DNA from: Berberis thunbergii
Lineage: Eukaryota > Streptophyta > Magnoliopsida > Ranunculales > Berberidaceae
Assembly: GCA_003290165.1 (NCBI GenBank)
Contig: QNQO01000819.1
Coordinates: 62,001-126,000 of the forward strand
Reading direction: 5' to 3'
Length of the DNA: 64,000 nt
Below, piece after piece: positions 22,320-33,153 of this stretch. The position numbers and the translations under genes are program-made. Position 1 is the stretch's first letter, and every line of letters begins with the position of its first letter. Below the pieces are notes generated by a model. The model ran no database searches and was not told where the DNA came from. It saw only the letters and a program-made list of their open reading frames with translations.

Positions 22320-23885
22320 ATGCAATCTCAACCGCAGCGTCTTCAGCCTTCATGGCCTGACTACAACATAATACATCCATCTTCTGATCAATATTTGTTC
22401 AATGGTGTAGACATGGACCTTCAAATAGGAGATTGTGAATTCTCTCCTTTGGTTGTTACCATGGAGGACTCATTCAATATTTCTTCCATCCCTTATTTCT
22501 CCGTCGAAGATGTACTTGATTTGCCTCTTTATGGTGGTGTTATGCCATTGGAAAATTCACTAAACTTAGAAGAGTTTGGCTATACTTCCAACAGTACCTT
22601 ATCAACTAATGAAAGTGATGATATATCTCAATGGATGGAGTTAAGGGAGAACATGTTTATATCAGAAGATAGTCCGAATGAAGAAGAAGAAAAAGCAAGT
22701 CTAAGCTCATCAACCAATATGTGCAGCGTGGAGTCATCACCAATAGTTCAACCATTACTTATCTTGCCTACAGAGGGGATGGATATTGATAACGAAACTG
22801 TCATTCCTCATCTTCTCAAGGGATATGGAGATGCCATGGGGGGTGGAGAGCAAGAACTAGCTGAGGTGATTGTGAAGCGCATAAGAGAAAAAGTCAGTCC
22901 CTCAGGGGCATCAGTTGAACGCCTTGGTTATTACTTGTTTGAGTCATTGGACAAGCAAGGTGACTACCTAAAACAAGAATCAAGCAAGAACTATGAGGCT
23001 GCATTCAGAGCCTTCTATCAAATTTTCCCATATGGAAGATTTGCGCACTTCACTGCAAATTTGGCAATCCTTGAAACTATGCCCAAAGACGCTGAGACAG
23101 TTCACATTATTGATTTCGACATGGGTGATGGTCTTCAATGGCCTCCTCTAATCGAGGCCATGGGGCAACACAAATCAATAAGATTGACATCAGTGAAGCG
23201 TAATGAGGACAACTGGGACCAAAGTTTACCTCAGTGGAGATTTGAGGATACAAAAAGGCAGCTGGATCATCATGCAAAATCACTTGGTTTGAAGTTAGAA
23301 GTGGATGAGATGAACATGGAGGAGATAAGTAATTTGAAGAAGCTTGGAAGCGAATGGTTAGCCATAAATTGCATGCTGGGTCTTCCACACATGGGGAGAA
23401 GCAGCAGCAGAAGGAATGCAATGGAGTTTCTAATGGTTGCTGAGGAGTTGATCACCAAATCCAGTAAAAGAGGCATTGTTGTATTGGGCGATGGAAATGC
23501 TTTGAATCAGAGTGTGGGAAACTGCAGCAGTTTCGGTTCATTCTTTGATGAACATCTGGTACACTATAATGCCATGCTTGAATCAATTGACTGGCATTTT
23601 CCAGCTCAACTTCCTGAAGCTAAAATCGCAATGGAGTGTTTATTCTTAGCCCCCAATGTCTCTTCAGATGCTTGCTTTCAAAGCTGGAAAGATGGCAAGG
23701 AACAATGCGGTGTGAAATTTGGCCTAGATGGTTGGAGATTCAGCAGAGAAAATGTGATGCACGCCAAAGAAATGGTGAAAGACGGCGAGGGTCTATACAG
23801 AGTAAAACTTCAGGGAGAGAATGAGAATGAGATGGTTTTGGAATGGAGGGGGGCTTCATTAGTTAAAGTTTCTACTTGGAGGTAA
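22320..23885 (+). CDS. GRAS transcription factor, NSP2-like (cluster gene 1)
   Basis: Intronless, 521 aa. Start 22320 (MQSQPQRLQPSW) is preferred over an in-frame ATG at 22227 because that one overlaps the TATA box and the two sister genes begin with the same peptide. The acidic, Ser-rich N-terminus (1-155) is poorly conserved. The GRAS domain runs from about 160 to the end: LHR I near 160-215, VHIIDFD at 261-267, the conserved INCMLGLPHMG region near 349, and the C-terminal SAW region ending WRGASLVKVSTW. GRAS proteins are nuclear transcriptional regulators. The central and C-terminal motifs most resemble NODULATION SIGNALING PATHWAY 2 proteins, which act in strigolactone biosynthesis and symbiosis signalling; orthology is not established from sequence alone. 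The Leu repeat is intact and I see no disruption. Confidence 0.92.
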   Translation: MQSQPQRLQPSWPDYNIIHPSSDQYLFNGVDMDLQIGDCEFSPLVVTMEDSFNISSIPYFSVEDVLDLPLYGGVMPLENSLNLEEFGYTSNSTLSTNESDDISQWMELRENMFISEDSPNEEEEKASLSSSTNMCSVESSPIVQPLLILPTEGMDIDNETVIPHLLKGYGDAMGGGEQELAEVIVKRIREKVSPSGASVERLGYYLFESLDKQGDYLKQESSKNYEAAFRAFYQIFPYGRFAHFTANLAILETMPKDAETVHIIDFDMGDGLQWPPLIEAMGQHKSIRLTSVKRNEDNWDQSLPQWRFEDTKRQLDHHAKSLGLKLEVDEMNMEEISNLKKLGSEWLAINCMLGLPHMGRSSSRRNAMEFLMVAEELITKSSKRGIVVLGDGNALNQSVGNCSSFGSFFDEHLVHYNAMLESIDWHFPAQLPEAKIAMECLFLAPNVSSDACFQSWKDGKEQCGVKFGLDGWRFSRENVMHAKEMVKDGEGLYRVKLQGENENEMVLEWRGASLVKVSTWR

Positions 23886-25155
23886 AGAAACAGACACTTC
23901 TTAAGAAGATAGCAGATTCACCGATGAAGAAACAATACATGTACATACAATTCATTGTAGCTCGATTTAGAAGAATTTATAAATTATTACAATGATTGGT
24001 TTCCAGCAATTCTTCAAGATTAATGTTTTCAGTGATCAATGGTCATATTAAAACACTGTTAAGTAGGACTAATTGTGTGTGCTCTTTGGATTGTATGTAG
24101 ACTCGTCAAATGACAGTCCACCTGACTTCCTATTTTAAGGGAAAGCTATTTCCTGAATACATCCTATCGACTTCTAACGACATCTAGCTGATCCACGTTC
24201 ATATAGCGCATTGAGATTCATCTCAGTTAGATTAAATACATAACACCTATTACAACGCAAGACATGCAGTTGGGTGGAATGTTGCGAGTTTCATAGTAAT
24301 CCAACAGGACAGTTAGCAAGAAAGACAATTTTCCTTTTTCTTTATTTATGTGGCAGAGTCCTTCACACTTCAACTCTTTAAGTTTGTTTATTTTAAGATG
24401 ACCCCTGGAACAGAAACTCCGTACATTGAACAAAATCTGAAGTTCAGGATTTGATGGTAACTATTTTTGTTCCATTTGCCATACTTGTATGATCGCCCTT
24501 GATTTTTCGATTTTTTTTTTATTTTATAATTTAAGCAATAAGTATAATTAATATAAGACTATCAGATGTTTGGTTTGGGTTGAACTGAATTTAGTTTTGG
24601 TTTATGTGTGATTGTGTTCATTGATAGCCAACGCGTGTCTGTGTGCCTATGCACAATGGCATCCGACTATGACAGGTTGGGTTGAAGGCGGTGTTCTTTT
24701 TCCTTTTGCTCGCCATTTTCTACGTCATGCTTAAACGTGTCCACATTTTTAGTCATCATCTTTGTTATTAGGTGTTAAACGAATACCATATTTAATCATC
24801 AAAGGAGGGGTTATTTATAAGAAATGTCTTTTTTAACTTGCATGCTAGCCTTTTCTTCTGCGTAAAATGTATTTTTAATTATAGAAGTCCTTATCTAAAA
24901 GGAAAACTTTTTATTCAATTCCAGGTGATTACATTGATATAGACAAGAAAGATTGTCTAATAGACATATTGATTAGGAAACGCTGTTAGATTCATTCAAA
25001 GGAAGATGCCACGAATACAGGATGGGAGGAAGACTCACCTGGGGAACTATGGTGAGAGAAGGAACTATGAAGAAAGTAAGGTACTCTTTCCTTATCAATA
25101 TCCGGCATGTATTTCCCTAAGCATTTTTGTCTCACTGTGTATACACATCTTTCTG

Positions 25156-25163
25156 TATAAATA
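25156..25163 (+). promoter_or_regulatory. TATA box of GRAS gene 2
   Basis: tataaata in the context ctgtataaatacccgtttc, 90 bp before the ATG; conserved with genes 1 and 3. Confidence 0.75.
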
Positions 25164-25245
25164 CCCGTTTCGCCTGTTTTCAATTACCCAAACAAGTCTT
25201 CCTTTAATTCCCCCTCCCTTGTCTTTCATTCCTTGTTCATAAAAT

Positions 25246-26826
25246 ATGCAATCTCAATCACAGCTTCTTCAGCCTTCATGGCCTCGCTACACCATAACAG
25301 ATCATTCTGCCGATGACTATGTGGATTATGATGCAGACATGGATCTTCAAATGGGCGACTGTGAATTCTCTCCTTCAGTTGCCACTACAGAGGATTCATT
25401 CAATATTTCTTACATACCGTATTTCTCAATCGATGATATACTAAATTTGCCTGTTTATGGTGATGTTATGCAAGTGATGTCCCCCTTGGGAAATTCACTA
25501 AATTTGGAAGAGTTTGGCTATACTTCAAATGATAACTTATCTAGTAGTGAAACTGATGATGCATCTCAATGGATGGGGTCAGCAGAGAGCATGTTTACAT
25601 CAGAAGATTGTCCTAATCAAGAAATAGGCGCGAGCCTAAGCTCATCAACGAATATGCAGGCTGTGGAATCATTGCCAATAGTACAAACATCACTTCTCTT
25701 GCCTACAGAAGGCATGGATATTGATAACCAAACTATCATTCCTCATCTTCTGAAGGCATATGGAGACGCCATGGGAAATGAAGAGCAAGAGCTAGCCGAG
25801 GTGATCATGAAACGTGTACGAGAAAAAGTTAGTTCCTCTGGGGCATCAGTTGAGCGCCTTGGTTATCACTTGTTTGAGTCCTTGGACAATCAAGGTGACT
25901 ACCTAAGACAAGAATCATGCAAGAACTATGAGGCAGCGTTCAAGGCCTTCTATCAAATTTTCCCATATGGAAGGTTTGCACACTTCACTGCAAATTTGGC
26001 AATCCTTGAAGCTATGCCCGAGGACACCAAGACAGTTCACATAATTGATTTTGACCTGGGTGATGGTCTTCAATGGCCTCCCTTAATTGAGGCCATCGGT
26101 CAACACAAATCAATAAGATTGACATCAGTGAAGCGCAAGGAGGACAACTGCGACCAAAGTTTATCTCAGTGGAGATTTGAGGATACAAGAAGGCAGCTGG
26201 ATCACCATGCAAAATCACTTGGTTTGAAGTTAGAAGTGGATGAGATGAACATGGAGGAGATAAGTAATTTGAAGAAGCTCGGAAGCGAATGGTTAGCCAT
26301 AAATTGCATGCTGGGTCTTCCACACATGGGGAGAAGCAGCAGCAGAAGGAATGCAATGGAGTTTCTAATGGTTGCTGAGGAGTTGATCACCAAATCCAGT
26401 AAAAGAGGCATTGTTGTATTGGGCGATGGAAATGCTTTGAATCAGAGTGTGGGAAACTGGAGCAGTTTCAGTTCATTCTTTGATGAACATCTGGTACACT
26501 ATAATGCCATGCTTGAATCAATTGACTGGCATTTTCCAGCTCAACTTCCTGAAGCTAAAATTGCAATGGAGTGTTTATTCTTAGCCCCCAATGTCTCTTC
26601 AGATGCTTGCTTTCAAAGCTGGAAAGATGGCAAGGAACAATGCGGTGTGAAATCTAGATTTGGCCTAGAGGGTTGGAGATTCAGTATAGAAAACATGATG
26701 CACACCAAAGAAATGGTGAAAGATGGCGAGGGTCTATACACAGTAAAACTTCAGGGAGAGAATGAGAATGAGATGGTTTTGGAATGGAGGGGGGCTTCAT
26801 TAGTTAAAGTTTCTACTTGGAGGTAA
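25246..26826 (+). CDS. GRAS transcription factor, NSP2-like (cluster gene 2, mosaic)
   Basis: Intronless, 526 aa, start MQSQSQLLQPSW. Same architecture as gene 1: acidic N-terminus, VHIIDFDLGDGLQW, GLPHMG, and a SAW region ending VKVSTWR. The 5' two thirds are closest to gene 3 (for example SQLLQPSWP, YDADMDLQM, QTIIPHLLKAYGDAM). From about 26204 to the stop, the sequence is almost identical to gene 1 (about four differences in the first ~450 bp), with a 6-bp insertion near 26652. The mosaic implies recent gene conversion from gene 1 or the reverse. The frame is intact. Function by family: nuclear transcriptional regulator; precise targets unknown. Confidence 0.92.
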   Translation: MQSQSQLLQPSWPRYTITDHSADDYVDYDADMDLQMGDCEFSPSVATTEDSFNISYIPYFSIDDILNLPVYGDVMQVMSPLGNSLNLEEFGYTSNDNLSSSETDDASQWMGSAESMFTSEDCPNQEIGASLSSSTNMQAVESLPIVQTSLLLPTEGMDIDNQTIIPHLLKAYGDAMGNEEQELAEVIMKRVREKVSSSGASVERLGYHLFESLDNQGDYLRQESCKNYEAAFKAFYQIFPYGRFAHFTANLAILEAMPEDTKTVHIIDFDLGDGLQWPPLIEAIGQHKSIRLTSVKRKEDNCDQSLSQWRFEDTRRQLDHHAKSLGLKLEVDEMNMEEISNLKKLGSEWLAINCMLGLPHMGRSSSRRNAMEFLMVAEELITKSSKRGIVVLGDGNALNQSVGNWSSFSSFFDEHLVHYNAMLESIDWHFPAQLPEAKIAMECLFLAPNVSSDACFQSWKDGKEQCGVKSRFGLEGWRFSIENMMHTKEMVKDGEGLYTVKLQGENENEMVLEWRGASLVKVSTWR

Positions 26827-28173
26827 AGGAACAGACACTTCTTAAGAAAATAGCAGACTCATCGATGAAAAAACAATACATGTACATACAATTCATTGTA
26901 GCTCAATTTAGAAGAATTTACAAATTATTACAAAGATTTCCAGCAATTCTTCAAGATTAATGTTTTCAGTGATCAAGGGTCATGACTTGGGGAACTATTA
27001 AAACAATGTTAATTCAAATTCAAACAGTAGGATCAATTGTGTGTGCTCTTTGAATTGTATGTGAAATCGACGAATAACAGTCCACTTGACCAAGGGAAAG
27101 CTATTTCCTGAATACATCTTATCGAATTCTAACGACGTCTAGCTGATCCACGTTCATATAGCGCATTGAGATTCATATCAGTTAGATTGAATACATAACA
27201 CCTATTACAATGCAAGACACACAATAGAGTGGAATGTTGTGAGTTTCGTAGTAATCCAACAGGACAGTTAGCAAGAAAGACAATTCTCTTTTTTCTTTAT
27301 TTCTGTGGCAGAGTCCTTCACACTTCAACTCTTTAAGTCTGTTTATTTTAAGATGACCCCTGGAACAGAAACTCCATACATTGAACAAAATCTGAAGTTC
27401 AGGATTTGATGGTAACTATTTTTGTTCCATTTGCCATACTTGTATGATCACCCTTGGTTTTTCGATTTTATTTTATTTATAATTGAAGCAATAAGTATAA
27501 TATATAAGACTATCAGATGTTTGGTTTTGGTTGAATTGAATTTAGTTTTGGTTTATGTGTGATTGTGTTCATTGATAACCATTCACGAATCAATTATGTA
27601 GGTTTCAAATACATCCAAAAAATTTTGGCTAAAAAAAAACTACAATGCGTGTCTGTGTGCCTGTGCACAATGGCATCCAACTATGACAGGTTGGGTTGAA
27701 GGTGTTCTTTTTCCTTTTGCTTGCCATTTTCTACGTCATGCTTAAACATGTCAACATTTTTGGTCATTATCATTGTTATTAGGTGTTACACCAACACAAT
27801 ATTTAATCTTCAAAGGAGGGGTTATTTATAAGAAATGTCATATTTAACTTGCATGCTTGCCTTTTCTTTGGCGTAAAAGGTATTTTTTATTATAGAAGTC
27901 CTTATCTAAAGAGGAGAACTTCTTATTCAATTCCAGGTGATTACATTGACACAGACAAGAAAAATTATCTAATAGACATATCGATTAGGAAACACTGTTA
28001 GATCCATCCAAAGGAAGATGCCATGAGTCCAGGACTGGAAGAAGAATGACCTGGGAACTATGGTGAGAGAAGGAACTAAGAAGAAAGTCTATAAGAAATA
28101 AGGTACTCTTTCGTTATCAATATTCGGCATACATTCCCCTAAGTATTTTTGTCTATGTATACACATCTTTCAG

Positions 28174-28181
28174 TATAAATA
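28174..28181 (+). promoter_or_regulatory. TATA box of GRAS gene 3
   Basis: tataaata in the context cagtataaatacccgtttc, 94 bp before the ATG; conserved with genes 1 and 2. Confidence 0.75.
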
Positions 28182-28267
28182 CCCGTTTCACCTGTTTTCA
28201 ATTCCCCAAACAAGTCTTCCATTAAGACTCCCCCTCCCCTCATCTCTCATTCCTAGTTCATAAAAAT

Positions 28268-29866
28268 ATGCAATCTCAATCACAGCTTCTTCAGCCTTCA
28301 TGGCCTTGCTACACCATAACAGATCATTCTGTTGATGAATATGTGGATTATGATGCAGATATGGATCTTCAAATGGACGACTGTGAATTCTCTCCTTCAG
28401 TTGCCACCACAGAGGATTCATTCAATATTTCTTCCATACCGTATTTCTCAATTGATGATATACTTGATTTGCCTGTTTATGGCGATGTTATGCAAGTGAT
28501 GTCCTCCTCGAGAAATTCACTAAACTTGGAAGAGTTTGGCTATACTTCAAATGATAACTTATCGAGTATTGAAACTGATGATGCATCTCAATGGATGGGG
28601 TCAGCAGAGAGCATGTTTACATCGGAAGATAGTCCTAATCAAGAAATAGACACGAACCTAAGCTCATCAACGAATATGCAGATTGTGGAATCATTGCCAA
28701 TAGTACAAACATCACTTCTCTTGCCCACAGAAGGTGTGGATATTGATAACCAAACTATCATTCCTCATCTTCTAAAGGCATATGGAGATGCCATGGAAAA
28801 TGAAGAGCAAGAGCTAGCCGAGGTGATCATGAAACGTGTAAGAGAAAAAGTTAGTTCCTCTGGGGCATCAGTTGAGCGCCTTGGTTATCACTTGTTTGAG
28901 TCCTTTGACAATCAAGGTGACTACCTAAAACAAGAATCATGCAAGAAATATGAGGCAGCGTTCAAGGCCTTCTATCAAATTTTCCCATATGGAAGGTTTG
29001 CACACTTCACTGCATATTTGGCAATCCTTGAAGCTATGCCCAAGGACACCAAAACAGTTCACATCATCGATTTTGACCTGGGTGATGGTCTTCAATGGCC
29101 TCCCTTAATTGAGGCCATGGGTCAACACAAATCAATAAGATTGACATCGGTGAAGCGCAAGGAGGACAACTGCGACCAAATTTTACCTCAGTGGAGATTT
29201 GAGGACATAAAAAGGCAGTTGTATCACCATGCGAAATCACTTGGTTTGAAGTTGGAAGTTGATGAGATGGACATAGATGAGATTATTAGCGCCACAAGTA
29301 ATTTGAAGAAGGTGAGTGGAGGAAGAACATGGTTGGCCTTCAACTGTATGTCGGGTCTACCACACATGGGGAAAAACAGTAGTCATATGGAGGCGATGAA
29401 GTTTCTAAGGGTTGCTAAGGAATTGGTAGCCAAATCTAGTAAAAGAGGTATTGTAGTTTTGGGAGGAGGAAATACTATGATTAAGCATATGGGAAACTGC
29501 AGCAATTTCAGATCTTTTTTTAAAAAACATTTGGTACACTATAATGCCATGCTTGAATCAATTGACTGGCATTTTCCTGCTCAGCTAACAGAAGCTAAAA
29601 TTGCGATGGAGTGTCTGTTCTTAGCTCCAAATATATCTTCAGAAGCTTGCTTTCAAAGTTGGAAGGAGAGCAGGGAGGAGTTCGGTGTGAAATCAGGACT
29701 TTCCCTAGAGGGTCGGAGATTCAGCAAAGAAAACATGTTGCAGGCTAAAGAAATGGTGAAAGACGGAGAGGGTCTGTATGGAGTAAAACTTCAGGGAGAA
29801 AGTGAGAACGAAATGATTTTCGAATGGAGAGGGACTTCATTAGTTAAAGTTTCTATTTGGAGTTAA
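28268..29866 (+). CDS. GRAS transcription factor, NSP2-like (cluster gene 3)
   Basis: Intronless, 532 aa, start MQSQSQLLQPSW. VHIIDFDLGDGLQW and FNCMSGLPHMG are present; the C-terminus ends SLVKVSIWS. Unlike genes 1 and 2 it keeps a longer segment after the second Leu-rich region (EIISATSNLKKVSGG), as in typical NSP2-type proteins, so it probably preserves the ancestral form of the C-terminal half. Its N-terminal half is nearly the same as gene 2. Charged substitutions appear in the PFYRE-like region (FFKKHLVHYN where the sisters have FFDEHLVHYN). The frame is intact. Confidence 0.92.
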   Translation: MQSQSQLLQPSWPCYTITDHSVDEYVDYDADMDLQMDDCEFSPSVATTEDSFNISSIPYFSIDDILDLPVYGDVMQVMSSSRNSLNLEEFGYTSNDNLSSIETDDASQWMGSAESMFTSEDSPNQEIDTNLSSSTNMQIVESLPIVQTSLLLPTEGVDIDNQTIIPHLLKAYGDAMENEEQELAEVIMKRVREKVSSSGASVERLGYHLFESFDNQGDYLKQESCKKYEAAFKAFYQIFPYGRFAHFTAYLAILEAMPKDTKTVHIIDFDLGDGLQWPPLIEAMGQHKSIRLTSVKRKEDNCDQILPQWRFEDIKRQLYHHAKSLGLKLEVDEMDIDEIISATSNLKKVSGGRTWLAFNCMSGLPHMGKNSSHMEAMKFLRVAKELVAKSSKRGIVVLGGGNTMIKHMGNCSNFRSFFKKHLVHYNAMLESIDWHFPAQLTEAKIAMECLFLAPNISSEACFQSWKESREEFGVKSGLSLEGRRFSKENMLQAKEMVKDGEGLYGVKLQGESENEMIFEWRGTSLVKVSIWS

Positions 29867-29917
29867 AAGGACCAGGTCACTTCTTAAGAAAATGGCCTAC
29901 TGATCAAGAACCAATAC

Positions 29918-30103
29918 ATGTGCATACAATTCGTTATAGGAGAATTTATTAAATACTACAAAGATTGGTTTTCAGACAGTTTCTCAAGATTAATGTTTTT
30001 GGCTACTAAAGTACAGTCTTTGGATAGTGATATAAGGTCAGATTTTCATAGATTGGACGATAAAGCTTCAGCTCAGGATATACTACAATTGCTAGAACCC
30101 TAA
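29918..30103 (+). other. Short open frame downstream of GRAS gene 3, unrecognised
   Basis: A 61-aa frame whose second half (VQSLDSDIRSDFHRLDDKA, then AQDILQLLEP) reads like genuine protein sequence rather than translated UTR. It lies just where unit-3 similarity to the other GRAS units ends (near 30010). It may be a captured exon fragment from another gene. No domain is recognised and no promoter is evident. Confidence 0.25.
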
Positions 30104-30109
30104 TTGTCA

Positions 30110-30984
30110 CAAAAACACAGAAAAACTAAGACTGCCATCTTAATATTTTAAAAAAGACGTGGATAATAAGCACATCCAAAGAAGATGCCCTTAACTCCAG
30201 ATATATATAACACCAGCTTATAAGAACGTCGGAACAGGCTAACATAATGTAAATTCAAATATATGCAAAGATGTTAACATAAGCAACTCTATATGCTTCC
30301 AGATTATCCGACTTTGAGAAACTTTCATCGCCGTCAATTGATCTACAACATAATGAAATAAATTATCAACTTCAAGAATCTGACTCTCAGTAAAGCTATT
30401 TAGTGTAAAACCATCATATGATATGACAGCTATTTACGGTAAAACCTGACTATAAGGCTCGCTTGTAAGGTTGTAATACAAAAGTCGTTGAGAATCTGAC
30501 CTAAAGGCTTCTTGCCATCATATGTTTCACTCTTTAAGTTCGCGGAAACTAAATGCATAGTTTTTGTACTTAATCATCTTACGTTGCTTATAAAACAATT
30601 GGATTAAAAATCCGTTGAGATTCTTAAGAACTAGCATAATGTAGCTTTCTATCGAGATCTAGCATAATGTAGCTGAACAAAGTCAGATGAATACTTAAGA
30701 ACTTTAAAACCATGAGCGTGTTCACAATGCTGGACTCCTAATATGCACAATTTAACACGGCACGGTACATTATCATCATCATAAATTATACTTGCTACAT
30801 TCAAACATGTCTCATATTAACAATGAAACCCTAGATGTATTGTGAACAAATTATGAAAATGTGAAATCAAGCTCGGAACAGTTTGATTTCACCAATCAAA
30901 ATGAATCTTGTTATAGTAATCAAACATAACCGACAAAGTAATCAAAATGAATCTTGTTATAGTAATCAAACTTGGAACAGTTTG
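30110..30984. other. No gene seen; AT-rich spacer
   Basis: There are no coding features. A local duplication (gaatcttgttatagtaatca at about 30902 and 30949) lies next to the truncated 5' end of the Ty3/gypsy element. Another short repeat (ctagcataatgtagct) is at 30632 and 30659. Confidence 0.4.
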
Positions 30985-30999
30985 ATTTCACTTATCAAA

Positions 31000-33153
31000 C
31001 CTTTATGTGTTGAGACACCCATAGGAGGCACTGTCACATTATTTGAGCAATGTAAAAACTTTGAGATCTCTTTAATGGGTCGAAAACTTGTTGCGGATTT
31101 GATAGTTATGAATTTTGAGAATTTTCATGTTATCCTTGGGATGGATTGGTTGGGTAAAAACTATGTTACTATAGATTGTGCCGCGAGAACCATTTTGATA
31201 GATACACCAATGTTGCCGCGAGTTAGTCATGTTTGTGAACCTTGTGGGGACTCCACAATGACGAGCACTCTATACTCTATGGATATACCAGAGAAAGATA
31301 TTAGCGTGGTTGAGGTGGTGAAGGATTATGTAGATGTATTCCAAGAGATTCCTGGTTTACCACCTAAGAGAGAAGTCGAATTTCGAATTGACTTGTTGCC
31401 AGGGGCAGCACCGATTTCGAAAGTTGCATACCGATTGGCTCCTAAGTAGTTGGATGAGATGAAAGTCCAACTGGAAGAATTACTCCAGAAGGGGTAAGGA
31501 ATTTTTTTTTCTTTTTCCTTCTCATATGTTTTTATAATAGTTATATATATATGTGCTTATTTGTGAGTAACTTTATGGTTAATCCTTTAAGGTGTGTATA
31601 TTTAGGTTTATACGACCAAGTAATTCTCCATGGGGTGCGCCTGCTATTTTTGTTTCTAAGAAGGATGGTACTTTAAGGATGTGTGTCGACTATAGAGAAC
31701 TAAATAAGGTGACAATAAAAAATAAGTACCCTCTTCCGCGGATAGATGATTTGTTAGATCAGTTGAAAGGGGCGGTTGTATTTTCGCAGTTAGATTTGAG
31801 GACTGGGTACCATCAAATGGGTGTTGAAGAGCAGAGCATACCTCTGACGGCGTTTCGGACTCGGTATGGGTTATATGAATTTCCGGTCATGCCATTTGGA
31901 TTGACCAATGCTCTTGCTTTCTTTATGGATTTGATGAACCGTATTTTTCGTCCGTACCTTGATAAATTTGCTGTCATTTTCATTGATGATATTATGGTAT
32001 ATTCTCGAAACATGGAGGACCATCGAGAGCATTTGAAAATAGTGTTGCAGACTTTAAGAGATCACAAACTATATGCTAAATTTAGTAAGTGTCACTTTTG
32101 GGAGAAAGAGGTAAAATTTCTTGGGCATGTGATTTCTAGCGAAGGGATAACGGTCGATCCTGACAAAGTTGCAGCAGTTAAGGAATGGAAACAACCCACT
32201 AATGCAACTGAAATTCGGAGTTTCTTAGGGTTGGCTGGATATTACAGGAGGTTTATTGAGAAATTTTCGTTGATTGCAGCACCTTTGACGAGTCTGACTC
32301 GAAAGGATGTCAAGTTTATATGGACTAAGGACTGTGAGACTGCATTTCAAGAGTTGAAGCAAAGGTTGACTACAGCTCCGATTTTAATCATTCCCACGCG
32401 TGGCGGGAAGTTAGTGGTGTTTACAGATGCTAGCGGAATAGGTTTGGGATGTGTTTTGATGCAAGATCAGAAAGTAGTTTCATACGCTTCTAGGCAGTTA
32501 AAGCCATATGAGAGGCGATATGCCACGCATGATTTGGAATTAGCAGCAGTGGTTTTTGCTTTAAAAATATGGAGGCATTATTTGTATGGAGAGAAATTTG
32601 AGTTATATACTGACCACAAAAGCTTGAAGTACCTATTTTCACAACGGGATTTAAACATGAGGCAACAGAGGTGGATGGAGTTCATTAGCAGTTATGATTT
32701 TGAAATCCTTTACCATCCAGGAAAAGGGAATGTGGTGGCGGATGCCCTTAGCAGGCAACATAGTGTGTTGACCGCTCTTATGGTGCAAGAGTGGAAGATT
32801 CTCGAGGTTATTGCAGCTCATGACATTTTGACTGTTCCGCATAATATAAGAGCTTATGTTTGTAGTTTTACAGTGAAACCTACCCTGATTACCCAGGTCA
32901 TTTCCATACAGCACACTGACCCGTTTCTCATGAACAAAATAAATGATTTGATAATTGATACGTTGGATGACTGCCCTACTGATTGGTCCGTTGACATAGA
33001 TGGAGGATTGCGATTTCATAGTAGACTTTGCGTACCAGATATTTCGGCATTAAAGAAGGAGATTATGGACGAGACTCATCGTTCTAAATTTACTATTCAT
33101 CCAGGGGGTACGAAGATGTACCATGATTTGAGAAGGAGTTTTTGGTGGGAAGG
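31000..33153 (+). pseudogene. Protease-RT-RNase H region of the Tekay-like element
   Basis: Protease tail VILGMDWLGKN, then a stop TAG at 31447 inside the linker that precedes RT. RT motifs: [38 protein letters not shown], and the active site [11 protein letters not shown] near 31975-32010. RNase [25 protein letters not shown], and VVADALSR near 32740. The integrase HHCC segment begins near 33070 ([18 protein letters not shown]) and is cut by the solo LTR at 33153. Catalytic residues of RT and RNase H are still present, but the chain is broken elsewhere. Confidence 0.9.
31494..31605 (+). other. 112-bp GT-AG segment interrupting RT (intron-like)
   Basis: The coding line reads QKG up to 31493 and resumes [10 protein letters not shown] at 31606. 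The intervening 112 bp begin gtaagga, contain a T-rich run, and end tatatttag. Removing it joins G|GTTT exactly into the canonical KGFIRPS of Ty3/gypsy RT. No target-site duplication is seen. It therefore looks like a spliceosomal intron rather than a transposon. Confidence 0.7.

Larger units (their letters stand above)
21150..30010 (+). repeat. Tandem triplication, ~3-kb units each carrying one GRAS gene
   Basis: Three direct units start near 21150, 24110 and 27075. Each contains a conserved block with caaaatctgaagttcagga (or variant), an upstream segment containing gaactatggtgagagaagga, a TATA box, one GRAS ORF and similar 3' sequence. Start codons are spaced 2926 and 3022 bp apart. Unit 3 loses similarity near 30010. 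This is local gene amplification by unequal crossing over (inference). Confidence 0.9.
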
